Virus record (IMG/VR): IMGVR_UViG_3300044628_000447
Location: 1 to 52,743 of that record
Strand: one strand, 5' to 3'
DNA: 52,743 nt
Origin: a virus
In this document: piece by piece, positions 43,350-51,214 of the stretch
How positions within the stretch are numbered: the first letter of the stretch is position 1
Layout: each line of letters begins with the position of its first letter
Translations under genes and position numbers: made by a program
Notes under the pieces: generated by a model
Seen by the model: the letters and a program-made list of their open reading frames with translations, nothing else
Databases searched by the model: none
Told to the model about the DNA's origin: nothing

Positions 43350-44326
43350 AAAAGAAAAAGCAACTAATGTTTATGTCTCCTGTAGATGAGGGAGAATTGG
43401 TAAATCAAGATAGATACTTGGTAGAAGTATTAGCTTGGGCACAAGCTGAATACCAAGGAATTAAGCTCACCATAGACCACATCAGAAAGTTGTTTAATAT
43501 GGTGCAGAGAGATGAATACCCCGGCGACAGTGTGCCAGACGAAATCGTTCTCATTTACGAGAAACTAGCTGGTGACTTGGAGTATGCAGAAGAACTAGCA
43601 GAAGATCAAATCGAGGTTGTAGAACCTGTAACAGAAAACAAAATGGAAGTATCAAAAGAAAGCAAAGAATCGTTGGCCCTAGTAAATAGTATCTCAGACG
43701 GGATTGAACTATCATCCTTCTCTAAGAAGTTTGACTTGGGAGAAGGAATGACACAGTGCGTTCCCCGTGGCGATGTAACCATGCAAGACTGGGTTGCAGC
43801 GTTTGGGTTCGGTCTAGCATTGGAGTCTGGTAGCCAGTGGATTATCGGTGATGCCGTGGTTGCGCTGGAGAATGCTGGACACGATGACGTAGTTAATCAA
43901 CTGTGCGGTAAGTTTAAGAAAAGCTACAGCACAGTGTCCGGTTATGCCCGTGCCTGCCGTGCATTTGAACATGGTAAGCGTGACCCTATGCTTCCCTTCT
44001 CAGTTTACAGGGAGATTGGAAACGCTAGTTTCGGAACAGCGCAAGAAACGCTCAAAAAGCAAAGTTTGCTTTTGGAACAAGCGAAGAGCGAGCAATTGTC
44101 TAGCACGGAGGTTCGCAACCGAGTCAAAGAGGAACAAGGTAAAAATGTTGACAGGCCACAGCCGCACCGTTACCTTCTTCTCAATGTCGGCAACACCAGT
44201 AACTCGGAAGTGCTTACTGAAATGCCAGAACAAATTGAACCACACCAATTACTTATCGACCTCGCAGGAAAGCGTTGGTTCGATCCAGCAAATGGGGAGT
44301 TTCTAAATTTCATTAAAGGAAAATAA
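43346..44326 (+). CDS. Possible ParB/KorB-like DNA-binding protein, 326 aa
   Basis: Start at 43346 (ATGA). An acidic N-terminal part, then KFKKSYSTVSGYARACRAFE (about 190-210) resembling a ParB HTH region, followed by helices ending in LSSTEVRNRVKEEQ. ParB/KorB proteins bind dispersed operators, so this is a second candidate for binding the TTATCG palindromes. I see no ParA gene, so classic partition is unlikely. Confidence 0.45.
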   Translation: MKKKKQLMFMSPVDEGELVNQDRYLVEVLAWAQAEYQGIKLTIDHIRKLFNMVQRDEYPGDSVPDEIVLIYEKLAGDLEYAEELAEDQIEVVEPVTENKMEVSKESKESLALVNSISDGIELSSFSKKFDLGEGMTQCVPRGDVTMQDWVAAFGFGLALESGSQWIIGDAVVALENAGHDDVVNQLCGKFKKSYSTVSGYARACRAFEHGKRDPMLPFSVYREIGNASFGTAQETLKKQSLLLEQAKSEQLSSTEVRNRVKEEQGKNVDRPQPHRYLLLNVGNTSNSEVLTEMPEQIEPHQLLIDLAGKRWFDPANGEFLNFIKGK

Positions 44327-44327
44327 T

Positions 44328-44600
44328 ATGAGCGAAAAGCAAGATCACACAGACGAAGAGCTTAAACAGCAGGCTCAACTCAAACAATGGTTGGAAGAGA
44401 AGTTTAGCTTCCCTAAGATCAGCAACGATAAGACAAATGAGCTTGTCAAAGGCATGTCTTCGCTACTTCATGCTACAGCTACAATGATTGTCCGCACAGA
44501 AACCCGTCAATTTGAGGGGATGCGAGCCATCGACAAGCTGCAAGAAGTTTTGCTCTACTACATCAGCGGACAAACCGCAAAGGTAGTTAAGCCAGAATAA
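44328..44600 (+). CDS. Hypothetical helical protein, 90 aa
   Basis: Charged N-terminus and long helix; unrecognised. Last gene of the early operon, followed by the structured region and terminator. Confidence 0.6.
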   Translation: MSEKQDHTDEELKQQAQLKQWLEEKFSFPKISNDKTNELVKGMSSLLHATATMIVRTETRQFEGMRAIDKLQEVLLYYISGQTAKVVKPE

Positions 44601-44770
44601 CAACTTTCCCCGTGGGCATTAGCCTGCCCTCAAGTGAGGGATCACGCCAAGAGTAGGTTGGTTAGTGGCGGGGAAAATATTTCGGTGAATGTGGCGGCGT
44701 GGTAGCTGGTTATTCATAGCACCGTGGGGCGGGAACCACATAGTTAAACGCCCAACATTTTCTAAAAAGG
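44601..44770 (+). ncRNA. Structured 3' region of early operon
   Basis: TTTCCCCG (44605-44612) pairs with CGGGGAAA (44669-44676) around inner hairpins (GGGCA/TGCCC, GCCA/TGGC). A second domain pairs AATGT-GGCG (44688-44696) with CGCC-ca-ACATT (44749-44759) around two more hairpins. It ends at the terminator. It may be a stable small RNA processed from the mRNA, or just UTR structure. No tRNA features. Confidence 0.45.
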
Positions 44771-44775
44771 AGAGA

Positions 44776-44816
44776 GCCGCATGGGAGAATCAGTCCCGTG
44801 CGGCCCTCGGTTTTTT
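44776..44816 (+). terminator. Strong rho-independent terminator
   Basis: An 11-bp stem GCCGCATGGGA/TCCCGTGCGGC (7-base loop) is followed by CCTCGG and six T. It ends the rightward early operon and separates it from the convergent HNH gene. Confidence 0.85.
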
Positions 44817-44876
44817 GAGCTATAGCTGATCGTCTTTTAGCTCACCATGTTACGATGTCAAGATATTTTTGTTTGC

Positions 44877-45635
44877 TTAAAATAAAACTAGGGTGTCCAG
44901 CTTCTTGTCTGATTTTGAAAGATTATCCTTTGCCCAAAGAGGACGAAGGTTGCGATAATGATTAAGCCTAATTATCTCATCTTCTGTTTTTTCCATGGAA
45001 ACAGGCATGATATGGTCAATGTGCCATAGGTTGCGATTATCCCAAGACATTCCATCAACGAACTGAGATTCGATGTGAGATTTAAATTCTTCAAACGAAC
45101 AACCAAGAATATCGGCTGTTTTAGTATTCTTTCTGAATCCCATTTTTTGCAACGAGTTTTTTATGTTATTATGAATAAGCATTCTACATGCAAATAATGG
45201 ATCTTTTTTCATTCTATCATTTCTAGAATCATAAATTTTCTTTTTATTTGACTGAAAATATTTTTTACCACTGTTAGGATTTTTTAGCCTCCATTTTCTA
45301 GTTTGATCTCTGCCTCTTTCTGGATTCTTCCAATAATATCTTTTAGATGCGGCTCTTTGTTTTATTTTTATATTTTCAAATATTTCTTTCGTAACCCACC
45401 TTTCACCATTTGCATAACTTTGACAATAACACAAAAAAATCATTCCATCTTCCCTAGTATCTCCGCTCCTTCTAACTCCATTTATTTTTTTCGCATTAAA
45501 TACTTTATTGATTCTATCTGATTTATTTTTTTTGAAATCATGTTCTGTCATCCATTTTTCACCATTCTTGCAATCAGGATGGTATCCCCAAAACACCATT
45601 CCATCTTCTCTAATTGTTCCACGTTTTATTTTCAT
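44877..45635 (-). CDS. HNH homing endonuclease, 252 aa
   Basis: Start at 45635 just after the structured leader; the ORF to 45698 would translate that leader. N-terminal half has two tandem modules with TREDGM(V/I)F..Y...NGE(K/R)W(M/V)T, probably DNA-binding. C-terminal HNH core: NLWHIDHIMPVS, then LNHYRNLRPLWAKDNLSKS. It looks like a free-standing mobile endonuclease between the early terminator and the helicase. Confidence 0.82.
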   Translation of the reverse strand: MKIKRGTIREDGMVFWGYHPDCKNGEKWMTEHDFKKNKSDRINKVFNAKKINGVRRSGDTREDGMIFLCYCQSYANGERWVTKEIFENIKIKQRAASKRYYWKNPERGRDQTRKWRLKNPNSGKKYFQSNKKKIYDSRNDRMKKDPLFACRMLIHNNIKNSLQKMGFRKNTKTADILGCSFEEFKSHIESQFVDGMSWDNRNLWHIDHIMPVSMEKTEDEIIRLNHYRNLRPLWAKDNLSKSDKKLDTLVLF

Positions 45636-45782
45636 ATATAAAAGGACGCCCCCGCATGGCCACAAGACTGTCTGAATGACAGGTGAAACCTTTACCATGC
45701 AAGGGCGGTATATTTATAGTTCAAATTTAATCTTACGTTAATCGGGGTTTCACGCCGATTTGTGTAAGTTAAATTAAACTAT
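45636..45782 (-). ncRNA. Structured leader of HNH gene (copy B)
   Basis: Minus strand: a 24-bp imperfect hairpin (45716-45782; pairs ATAGTT, AATTTAA, CTTAC and AATCGG) then a domain closed by CGCCC..GCATGG (45647-45659) with CCATGC..GGGCG (45695-45707), containing CTGTC/GACAG and an AGGT-ttc-ACCT hairpin, then the ATG. It matches the organizer leader at 7100-7232 in order and key sequences. The long hairpin begins 3 bp after the helicase stop, so it may also end helicase transcription. Confidence 0.55.
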
Positions 45783-45785
45783 AAT

Positions 45786-47423
45786 TTACTGCAAGATATT
45801 TTTTGTGGAGATAGCTAAAGAAATTGATGGGTCACATTCCCCATCCATGAGTAAATCCATGCGTTTTATCTTCTTATCCAATGAATTACAAGTATCCTCC
45901 TCAATCGGAACTCCAGCCGCATACACGATGTATTGCAGACTTTTTGTGACGCCTCCCGCCCTGTGAACCCTTCCTAGAACTTGACGAAGATCGTATGCGC
46001 TTGGTTGAGGAAATATCAAAGAAACTCTTGGATGCTTCCCGTTCAAGTCATGGAGTGAAATTCCCTCCCTACATGCGGCAGAAATTCCAATTATCACACG
46101 GGCCTTGTCTCTCTGGAAAGAATCAATTGCTCCCTGCCTTTCCATTTTAGATTGACCTCCGCAAATTACTGCATCGGTATTTAGCTCTTTCATCAAGAAC
46201 TCCATTGTTTCACGGAAAGATACCGCTATGAATATACTATTTCCTTCTTCAAGATAATCCTTTGCCAATGAAGCAACTGAAGGCGATTTCAACAATTCTA
46301 TTTTTTGCCTTGCTCGTGTTTGTTCTGCTAAAACATTCGCACTAAAGTTTTCAGCGTGTCGCAGTTCTTCAACTCGCAGGCATAGATCATCATATTCTGA
46401 AGCAATGGCGCGAGTGTTTTCCATGTCAAAGGCTCTTGCGGCTATTAAAGTATCTGGAAATTGATCACCTAAATCAGAATGCCTTAGTCGATTCCCTCTC
46501 TCTGGATAAATTTTATGGTGAAGCCGTTTTAAGTAGTGATTGCCTCCTTGGAACTGAAAACCAAATCTTGTTTTTTTGCAACCATTAGAAGATAAAAACC
46601 TATAGTAATCTTTGCCTCCTTGGTGTAATCCAAGAAATTGGCCCAAGGCCCAAAGTTTTGTTGGATCATCTGCTATAGTTGCGCTCAAGGCTATTGCTTG
46701 AACGTCTTGAACAACGCTATCCCTTATTAGAAATGAGTTTTGGGAAGTCCCATTTGCTTTTCCGCGATGGCATTCGTCAAATATAAGTATAACATCATTA
46801 GGTATTTCATAAATAAACTTTTTCTTTTCAGAGCAAGACCATTTCCCTATTTTTGACTTTCCTGTTTTACAAAATTCCCAACCAACCGCTTCATATATTT
46901 CAACATTCATCGTTTTTGCGGCCCTATACCATGAAGTAACTACTGCAAGCGGACAAATTACAGCAACCCGCTTTCCTAACTCCCGCGCAATGCCGAGGGC
47001 GCAGAATGTTTTGCCGACACCCGTAGAATGACCCAAAAGCACCCGATTGTATTTCTGGATACTACGCACGCCGAGAGCCACTGATGTTTTCTGATACTCA
47101 AAGAGGACGGAATCATTGATAAGCGGAGGCAGCACAATTTCCTCGGCTGGCTCGTTATCGGAGTCGATAACATTGTCTAAAGGAACGTGCTTGAACTTGA
47201 GATCAGAATCACTCCACCAAGTCAGCGTCCACTCGCCACTGTATTTAGAAATAGAGATACCCGCATCTCGCATGGTTTGACGGTGAAATTCTTGATTCTC
47301 TTTGTAAAGCGGCCACCAATCAGAATCGATGGGAGCCTTTTTAAGCAGGCGGACACCGTTCTTGGTATTAAGCTGGATAGGATGAGACCACTCCAGCCGA
47401 GAGATAAGCTCGTGCGTTGTCAT
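45786..47423 (-). CDS. SF2 DNA/RNA helicase, 545 aa
   Basis: Motifs: LLGHSTGVGKT (131-139, Walker A), IFDECH (216-219, motif II), ALSATIADD (motif III), and QVLGRVHRAGG (motif VI) of superfamily 2 helicases close to SNF2/UvrB-type. The N-terminal about 100 residues are specific. It could serve replication, recombination or counter-defence. A dispersed palindrome lies in its 5' third. Confidence 0.85.
   Translation of the reverse strand: MTTHELISRLEWSHPIQLNTKNGVRLLKKAPIDSDWWPLYKENQEFHRQTMRDAGISISKYSGEWTLTWWSDSDLKFKHVPLDNVIDSDNEPAEEIVLPPLINDSVLFEYQKTSVALGVRSIQKYNRVLLGHSTGVGKTFCALGIARELGKRVAVICPLAVVTSWYRAAKTMNVEIYEAVGWEFCKTGKSKIGKWSCSEKKKFIYEIPNDVILIFDECHRGKANGTSQNSFLIRDSVVQDVQAIALSATIADDPTKLWALGQFLGLHQGGKDYYRFLSSNGCKKTRFGFQFQGGNHYLKRLHHKIYPERGNRLRHSDLGDQFPDTLIAARAFDMENTRAIASEYDDLCLRVEELRHAENFSANVLAEQTRARQKIELLKSPSVASLAKDYLEEGNSIFIAVSFRETMEFLMKELNTDAVICGGQSKMERQGAIDSFQRDKARVIIGISAACREGISLHDLNGKHPRVSLIFPQPSAYDLRQVLGRVHRAGGVTKSLQYIVYAAGVPIEEDTCNSLDKKIKRMDLLMDGECDPSISLAISTKNILQ
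47155..47170. promoter_or_regulatory. Dispersed palindrome in helicase gene
   Basis: TTATCGGAGTCGATAA, encoding VIDSDN in gene sense; its spacer does not fit the usual NAAN type. Confidence 0.65.
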
Positions 47424-47605
47424 AGCTCCCTCGCTTTCTTGAGTGCTAACTGTAGTTGGAGAAGTATAAGCGAATCAGTGCCTTCGTGAGCGTCACAGGC
47501 TGCCTCTAATGATTGCACAATCTCACGCTTTGCAGAGTGTCGGCTTTCCTCGATATGCTTGAATCGAAACAACGGTTTTTGGTTTTGTATGTTGTAGGTT
47601 CTCAT
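47420..47605 (-). CDS. Hypothetical helical protein, 61 aa
   Basis: Basic then acidic helical protein, ATGA-coupled to the SF2 helicase. Function unknown; it starts the leftward unit divergent from the small-terminase candidate. Confidence 0.55.
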   Translation of the reverse strand: MRTYNIQNQKPLFRFKHIEESRHSAKREIVQSLEAACDAHEGTDSLILLQLQLALKKAREL

Positions 47606-47618
47606 ATGGTTTTTTGGT

Positions 47619-47646
47619 TTGTAAATACAGATTTATTTGCTATGAT
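47619..47646 (+). promoter_or_regulatory. Promoter of leaderless gene
   Basis: TTGTAA (47619-47624), 16-bp spacer, TATGAT (47641-47646, 5 of 6 consensus). The ATG at 47653 lies where transcription should start, so the mRNA is probably leaderless. Confidence 0.5.
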
Positions 47647-47652
47647 TGCCGC

Positions 47653-48231
47653 ATGGTAAATCCGAAAAGTGCGGTGAAAAAATGGGACTGGGGAAAGCTT
47701 GAAGCTCTGATAATATCTGGAAAAAGCCCAAAGGAGATATGCGCCTTACCGGAGTTTGAAGGGCTAAACGTGCGGTATCTGCAAAACATATCGGCAAGGA
47801 ATGGCTGGGTTAAGAAACGGAGGGAAGTTGAAGCGGCAGCACTGGCGGGAATGGAAAAGGGTATCATTGATAAACGAAGTGCAGGCGTGGAGGAGCACCA
47901 TAAGTTTGTATTCGGACAATTGGAGCGGTTGCGGAGTGCCATAGCTGAGAAGCAGGTTAAGGGAAGCGTGAAAGAATTGCGGGAGTATCTGGATATGTTG
48001 CAGAAGTATCTTGATGCGGCGGAAACAAGCTACGGTTTAAAGGCTGACCAAGTAAGAGATGAATCGGCAGTGAGTCTAAATGCAATGGTAGCATTGCATA
48101 TCATCCCGCCAAGTAGGGCGAGCGAAATGCAAGTTGTTGAGGCTGAAATTATTGCAGCCAATGCAGAATGCCAGAAAGTCATAAGTGACAAGGGAAGTGA
48201 AAGCACTTGCGAGGAAGGTGAAAGAGAGTAA
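47653..48231 (+). CDS. Terminase small subunit candidate, 192 aa
   Basis: Start at 47653 after the promoter. N-terminal KKWDWGKLEALIISGKSPKE, then a RYLQNISARNGWVKKR recognition-helix-like segment form a HTH as in TerS. The middle (about 80-140) is helical/coiled coil for oligomerisation, and the tail is acidic. It stands alone and is the only rightward gene in this arm, far from TerL. It could be another HTH regulator. Confidence 0.5.
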   Translation: MVNPKSAVKKWDWGKLEALIISGKSPKEICALPEFEGLNVRYLQNISARNGWVKKRREVEAAALAGMEKGIIDKRSAGVEEHHKFVFGQLERLRSAIAEKQVKGSVKELREYLDMLQKYLDAAETSYGLKADQVRDESAVSLNAMVALHIIPPSRASEMQVVEAEIIAANAECQKVISDKGSESTCEEGERE

Positions 48232-48345
48232 AAAAAATCACTATCGGAGGGGCGAAAAAGTTAACGTAAAGGCTGATGGTTGTCGGTATCGAGAATGTTG
48301 AGCTAGTAGGATTGGACTACAGGCACAACATTGCCGGCAACGTAT
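48232..48345. other. Convergent intergenic gap
   Basis: The 114 bp between the convergent genes hold no ORF and no clear stem plus T-run terminator. I see nothing convincing. Confidence 0.5.
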
Positions 48346-48624
48346 TTATTGAATGACCGTTGCTTTTTGGACGGTTGCCATTGCAGCATCAAAGGCCAAT
48401 TGATAATCGGGGTCTAAATCATCTTCCAATTGCTCTAGCGCCCATTCCAACGCTGTCAGCAATTCCGGTGCGGCAGCAATCAGGCGAGCGTTTGCTTGCA
48501 TTTCATCGATACCTCCGCTTGAAGAACCGGGACAAGCAAGAATTGTGTCGCCGTTTGCAGAATTTACAACTAAATCGTTCCAGCCTTGAGCTTTCCAAGG
48601 CCCGGGTGTGTGTTGTGTTGTCAT
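48346..48624 (-). CDS. HTPGPW-family small phage protein, 92 aa
   Basis: N-terminal HTPGPWKAQGW and NARLIAAAPELLTALEWAL are the hallmarks of a small protein seen widely in phages and prophages, function unknown. Its ATG overlaps the stop of a tiny upstream membrane peptide. Confidence 0.78.
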   Translation of the reverse strand: MTTQHTPGPWKAQGWNDLVVNSANGDTILACPGSSSGGIDEMQANARLIAAAPELLTALEWALEQLEDDLDPDYQLAFDAAMATVQKATVIQ

Positions 48625-48731
48625 AGGTTAATGAATATAAGGGCTGTTATTACGATTGAAAGAATGAGCAAAAGGCTGAAAAAGCGGTCCTTTGCGCGGT
48701 CATACTGTAGTTTGCTGTGTAGTTTATTCAT
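48621..48731 (-). CDS. Tiny membrane peptide, 36 aa
   Basis: MNKLHSKLQYDRAKDRFFSL then a single hydrophobic segment (about 17-35). ATGA-coupled to the HTPGPW gene. It overlies one end of the weak palindrome at 48733. Function unknown. Confidence 0.5.
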   Translation of the reverse strand: MNKLHSKLQYDRAKDRFFSLLLILSIVITALIFINL

Positions 48732-48732
48732 G

Positions 48733-48748
48733 TTATTGTTTCCGATAA
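48733..48748. promoter_or_regulatory. One-mismatch palindrome
   Basis: TTATTGTTTCCGATAA, one mismatch in the left half; fills the gap between the 48749 stop and the membrane-peptide ATG at 48731. Sense spacer GAAA. Weaker than the core set. Confidence 0.5.
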
Positions 48749-49099
48749 TCAAAACGATGAAACGATGATGCCGCCCTCAAACTCGATAAGTTGGCCTCGG
48801 TCTTGAATATAATCGCGGATGGCAGAATCAAACGCATCATCATCAATCTCCTCCTCCTCATTAAAGCCAAGCTCTTGCCAAGCGTTAGAGAAGTAATCAT
48901 GCGCCCAGTCCTGCAGGCTCTCATATTCTGAGTAATCGCAACGTATGGCTACGGCGTCAAACTCGATGGCTTCCCCGCAATCGTCTTCCATTTGCTCTAA
49001 ATACTCAACGAGGGCAAAAGCTCCAGCGATAGAGAAAGAGCTGTTTTCGTCATCGGCGAGCATTTGAGCGGCTTGTGTAGTGGATAGTGTGGTTTTCAT
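48749..49099 (-). CDS. Acidic conserved phage protein, 116 aa
   Basis: Very acidic, with STTQAAQML near the start, FDAVAIRCDYSEYESLQDW in the middle and YIQDRGQLIEFEGGIIVSSF at the end. It matches a widespread phage family of unknown function. Strong acidity would suit a DNA mimic, such as an antirestriction protein, but that is inference. Confidence 0.75.
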   Translation of the reverse strand: MKTTLSTTQAAQMLADDENSSFSIAGAFALVEYLEQMEDDCGEAIEFDAVAIRCDYSEYESLQDWAHDYFSNAWQELGFNEEEEIDDDAFDSAIRDYIQDRGQLIEFEGGIIVSSF

Positions 49100-49136
49100 T
49101 TTATGGTTTTCTAGTGTGTGTTTATGGGTTGATTTA

Positions 49137-49325
49137 TTAATGTTTTATTTTACCGCCGCCTGGCCCACATTTTCCTGAAACGTAGTCCATCCAGAGTTCA
49201 CGATCAAATGCGGGATTCTGTGAGGCGCAAAACCTCGCAATCTCTCTAATGGCCTCCTGCGAGAATGTGCCTTTATTGGATAGGCGGATATGGTCTGCAA
49301 GTTGGATCAATTGTTTTTTTGTCAT
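49137..49325 (-). CDS. Conserved small phage protein, 62 aa
   Basis: Start at 49325 preferred (MTKKQLIQLADHIRLSNKGT). The C-terminal QNPAFDRELWMDYVSGKCGP matches a small protein common in phages. Function unknown. Confidence 0.7.
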   Translation of the reverse strand: MTKKQLIQLADHIRLSNKGTFSQEAIREIARFCASQNPAFDRELWMDYVSGKCGPGGGKIKH

Positions 49326-49565
49326 GGTGTGTGGTTTCGGTTTTTGGTTTGTGTCTCTCAGAGCCAGCATTGATCAGGCTTTCCGATTGACTTGAGATGA
49401 CAATACACAAGGATGCATCACACGTCAACGAAAAAGATGAGAAAAGAGTAAATTATTTTTCATGGGTGCAAGCATAAAGCATGCCAAGCAACAACAAACA
49501 CGTTGCAAGCAACTAGTGTGCCAATATAACAGATGGATTGATAAAAGAGGCAAAAGAGGTGGCAT

Positions 49566-49590
49566 TCTCAATAAGAGGGAGTTATTGAGA
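49566..49590. repeat. Outward pair of half-sites
   Basis: TCTCAATAA (49566-49574) and TTATTGAGA (49582-49590), the same half-sites as the 23-bp repeats but facing outward with a 7-base gap. Confidence 0.5.
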
Positions 49591-49619
49591 CTGAGAAGGG
49601 GAAAGCGAGAGAATCAGCC

Positions 49620-49642
49620 TTCTTGAGATTCAGTCTCATTAA
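49620..49642. repeat. 23-bp inverted repeat, degenerate copy
   Basis: TTCTTGAGA-ttcag-TCTCATTAA, two mismatches from the best copy. Confidence 0.6.
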
Positions 49643-49678
49643 AACACTAGCGTTGTTTTAATATCCCTCCCCATCTCC

Positions 49679-49701
49679 TTATTGAGAATCAGTCTCAATA
49701 A
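49679..49701. repeat. 23-bp inverted repeat, best copy
   Basis: TTATTGAGA-atcag-TCTCAATAA, perfect 9+9 repeat with a 5-base centre. Confidence 0.75.
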
Positions 49702-49745
49702 GAACCAGTGTCATCTCAACATCTCATTACACTAAATGCAATCTG

Positions 49746-49768
49746 TTGTTGAGAATCAGTCTCAATAA
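49746..49768. repeat. 23-bp inverted repeat, near-perfect copy
   Basis: TTGTTGAGA-atcag-TCTCAATAA, one mismatch, with the same centre as 49679. Single half-sites follow at 49811-49819 and 49879-49887. Confidence 0.7.
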
Positions 49769-50179
49769 GCGAACCTCATTCGCTATTCTCGATCAACGAA
49801 TGTCACACGCTTATTGAGAATTGATAACATCAAATAACACACCATTGCGATAATGGACATCATTCCAGCATTAGCCAGTCTCAACAAGACCATGCCTCAT
49901 ATCATGCCTTGCATCTCTATGGCCAGACCATAGCACAACATCATAGTGTCACAGCATAGGCTAGGCATAGGGCACGATCAAAGGAATCTCTTTTCTTATA
50001 GAGCGTGACCCGTCCCCCCACCCTCCCCCATGCACCCAGATTCTGGCTTACTAACATCCATAAAAGACCTATAGCTTTACAGAAACTCCATTTTTCCCCA
50101 TTCCCCATCCCCCATGTCCCTAGCTTCTCTATGTCCCTAGTGTCCCTAGCTCCCCTAGTGTTCTCTTACCCACCCCATA

Positions 50180-50356
50180 TTATTTAGCCTTCTTCTGGAT
50201 GAGTTTCCTTATGTCATCCATTATGCCTATTGGGTTGGTAGTCTCTATCTCTATACCTAGGGCGGATAGTTCTTTCTTTACTTGGGATACTGTGTAGGCT
50301 CTCTCTACTGCGCGGGCGTATAGCCTCTGTAGTTCGCGGGCTAGGTGGTCTTCCAT
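50180..50356 (-). CDS. Hypothetical helical protein, 58 aa
   Basis: MEDHLARELQRLYARAVERA..., a basic helical protein ending KLIQKKAK. It overlaps the upstream gene by 16 bases. Function unknown. Confidence 0.6.
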   Translation of the reverse strand: MEDHLARELQRLYARAVERAYTVSQVKKELSALGIEIETTNPIGIMDDIRKLIQKKAK

Positions 50357-50499
50357 GATAAGTAATCTTTTAATTCTTGGAGGGTTTTGGTGTCATTCTT
50401 CTCTAGGGCGGTGAAGTAGGCTTCTTGGGACTTCATTTCGACTATATACTCCATGGCCCTGTGTAGTTCTTCTAGCCTGTCTTTTTGTTCTTGAGTCAT
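50341..50499 (-). CDS. Hypothetical helical protein, 52 aa
   Basis: MTQEQKDRLEELHRAMEYIV..., helical and charged, ATGA-coupled to the upstream gene. Function unknown. Confidence 0.6.
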   Translation of the reverse strand: MTQEQKDRLEELHRAMEYIVEMKSQEAYFTALEKNDTKTLQELKDYLSWKTT

Positions 50500-50705
50500 T
50501 TCATTCCGAATATTTTCATTAGATCGTCCACGGAGTTGGAGTTGTGGATTGTCCTTGGTTCATCATCTTCCCCGTCGTAGAATGCTATATCCCATGTTTG
50601 GTTGAATAGTTTCCTTATACCAGCGGCGGATAGGGTTACTTTACCGTCCCCCGCGAAGGATGGGTTTTTCTCTACGTATTTAGCCCATAGTTCACTCTTC
50701 TTCAT
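50496..50705 (-). CDS. Hypothetical protein, 69 aa
   Basis: ATG at 50705 preferred; a TTG at 50720 overlaps the upstream stop and is the alternative start. The protein includes SAAGIRKLFNQTWDIAFYDG. Family not recognised. Confidence 0.55.
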   Translation of the reverse strand: MKKSELWAKYVEKNPSFAGDGKVTLSAAGIRKLFNQTWDIAFYDGEDDEPRTIHNSNSVDDLMKIFGMK

Positions 50706-50716
50706 TTCCTTGAGTC

Positions 50717-51214
50717 TCAATTAAAGTTCTCGTCTCTGAACTTGCGGGTTAGCTCTCTAATAGCATCACCTGTGTGGAGAACATTGATGTCATTGTATAG
50801 CTTAATTAGTAATGCCCTATACTCATCTCTCTCATTCTCCGCTCTTGCTGCCATCTCTACCGCGCATTCCCACTTGTTTTTCCACCCTTCTATTTCATGC
50901 TTCGCCTCGTCACGCTCTTGCCTTGTTTTATTCAGAATCTCCCATGCCTCAACTTCGCACCTGTAGGTATGAATTGCGTTTAGTGCTTCGTCCCGCTCAT
51001 TGCATAACTTATTAACTTCAAGCATATTTTCTGTTGCGAGAATGTCATATTTCTTCTGTGTCTCGTCGCGCTCGCGTTCCAACCTTCTGCAAAGGTCTTC
51101 AAGCGATTCCCCTCTAGCCGCAGATAAGCAGGCATCCGTCTCTGGCGTGCTGGATGGCGCGGAAAAAAATTGCGCCACCGGATTTTCGGAGCCTTTAATT
51201 ATTTCAATTTTCAT
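50717..51214 (-). CDS. Coiled-coil protein with RERDEA repeats, 165 aa
   Basis: Start at 51214 has GGAGG upstream. TPETDACLS and several ERDEA heptads (about 45-140) predict a coiled coil. It is paralogous to the 4116 and 51390 genes. Function unknown. Confidence 0.65.
   Translation of the reverse strand: MKIEIIKGSENPVAQFFSAPSSTPETDACLSAARGESLEDLCRRLERERDETQKKYDILATENMLEVNKLCNERDEALNAIHTYRCEVEAWEILNKTRQERDEAKHEIEGWKNKWECAVEMAARAENERDEYRALLIKLYNDINVLHTGDAIRELTRKFRDENFN

Larger units (their letters stand above)
49380..50179. other. Gene-free region, origin candidate
   Basis: About 800 bp without a credible gene; the ORF at 50005-50187 is low-complexity and overlaps repeats. It holds three complete and several partial copies of TTATTGAGA-N5-TCTCAATAA, a TTAAAAC/GTTTTAA inverted repeat (49639-49661), A/T-rich stretches, and short repeated TCCCTAG units around 50116-50158. 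Repeats plus A/T-rich DNA fit a replication origin or a control locus. Confidence 0.55.

Noticed and set aside
50005-50187. Rightward 60-aa ORF in the origin-like region
   Set aside because: Low-complexity Pro/Ser/Leu sequence made of short DNA repeats, with no SD or promoter.
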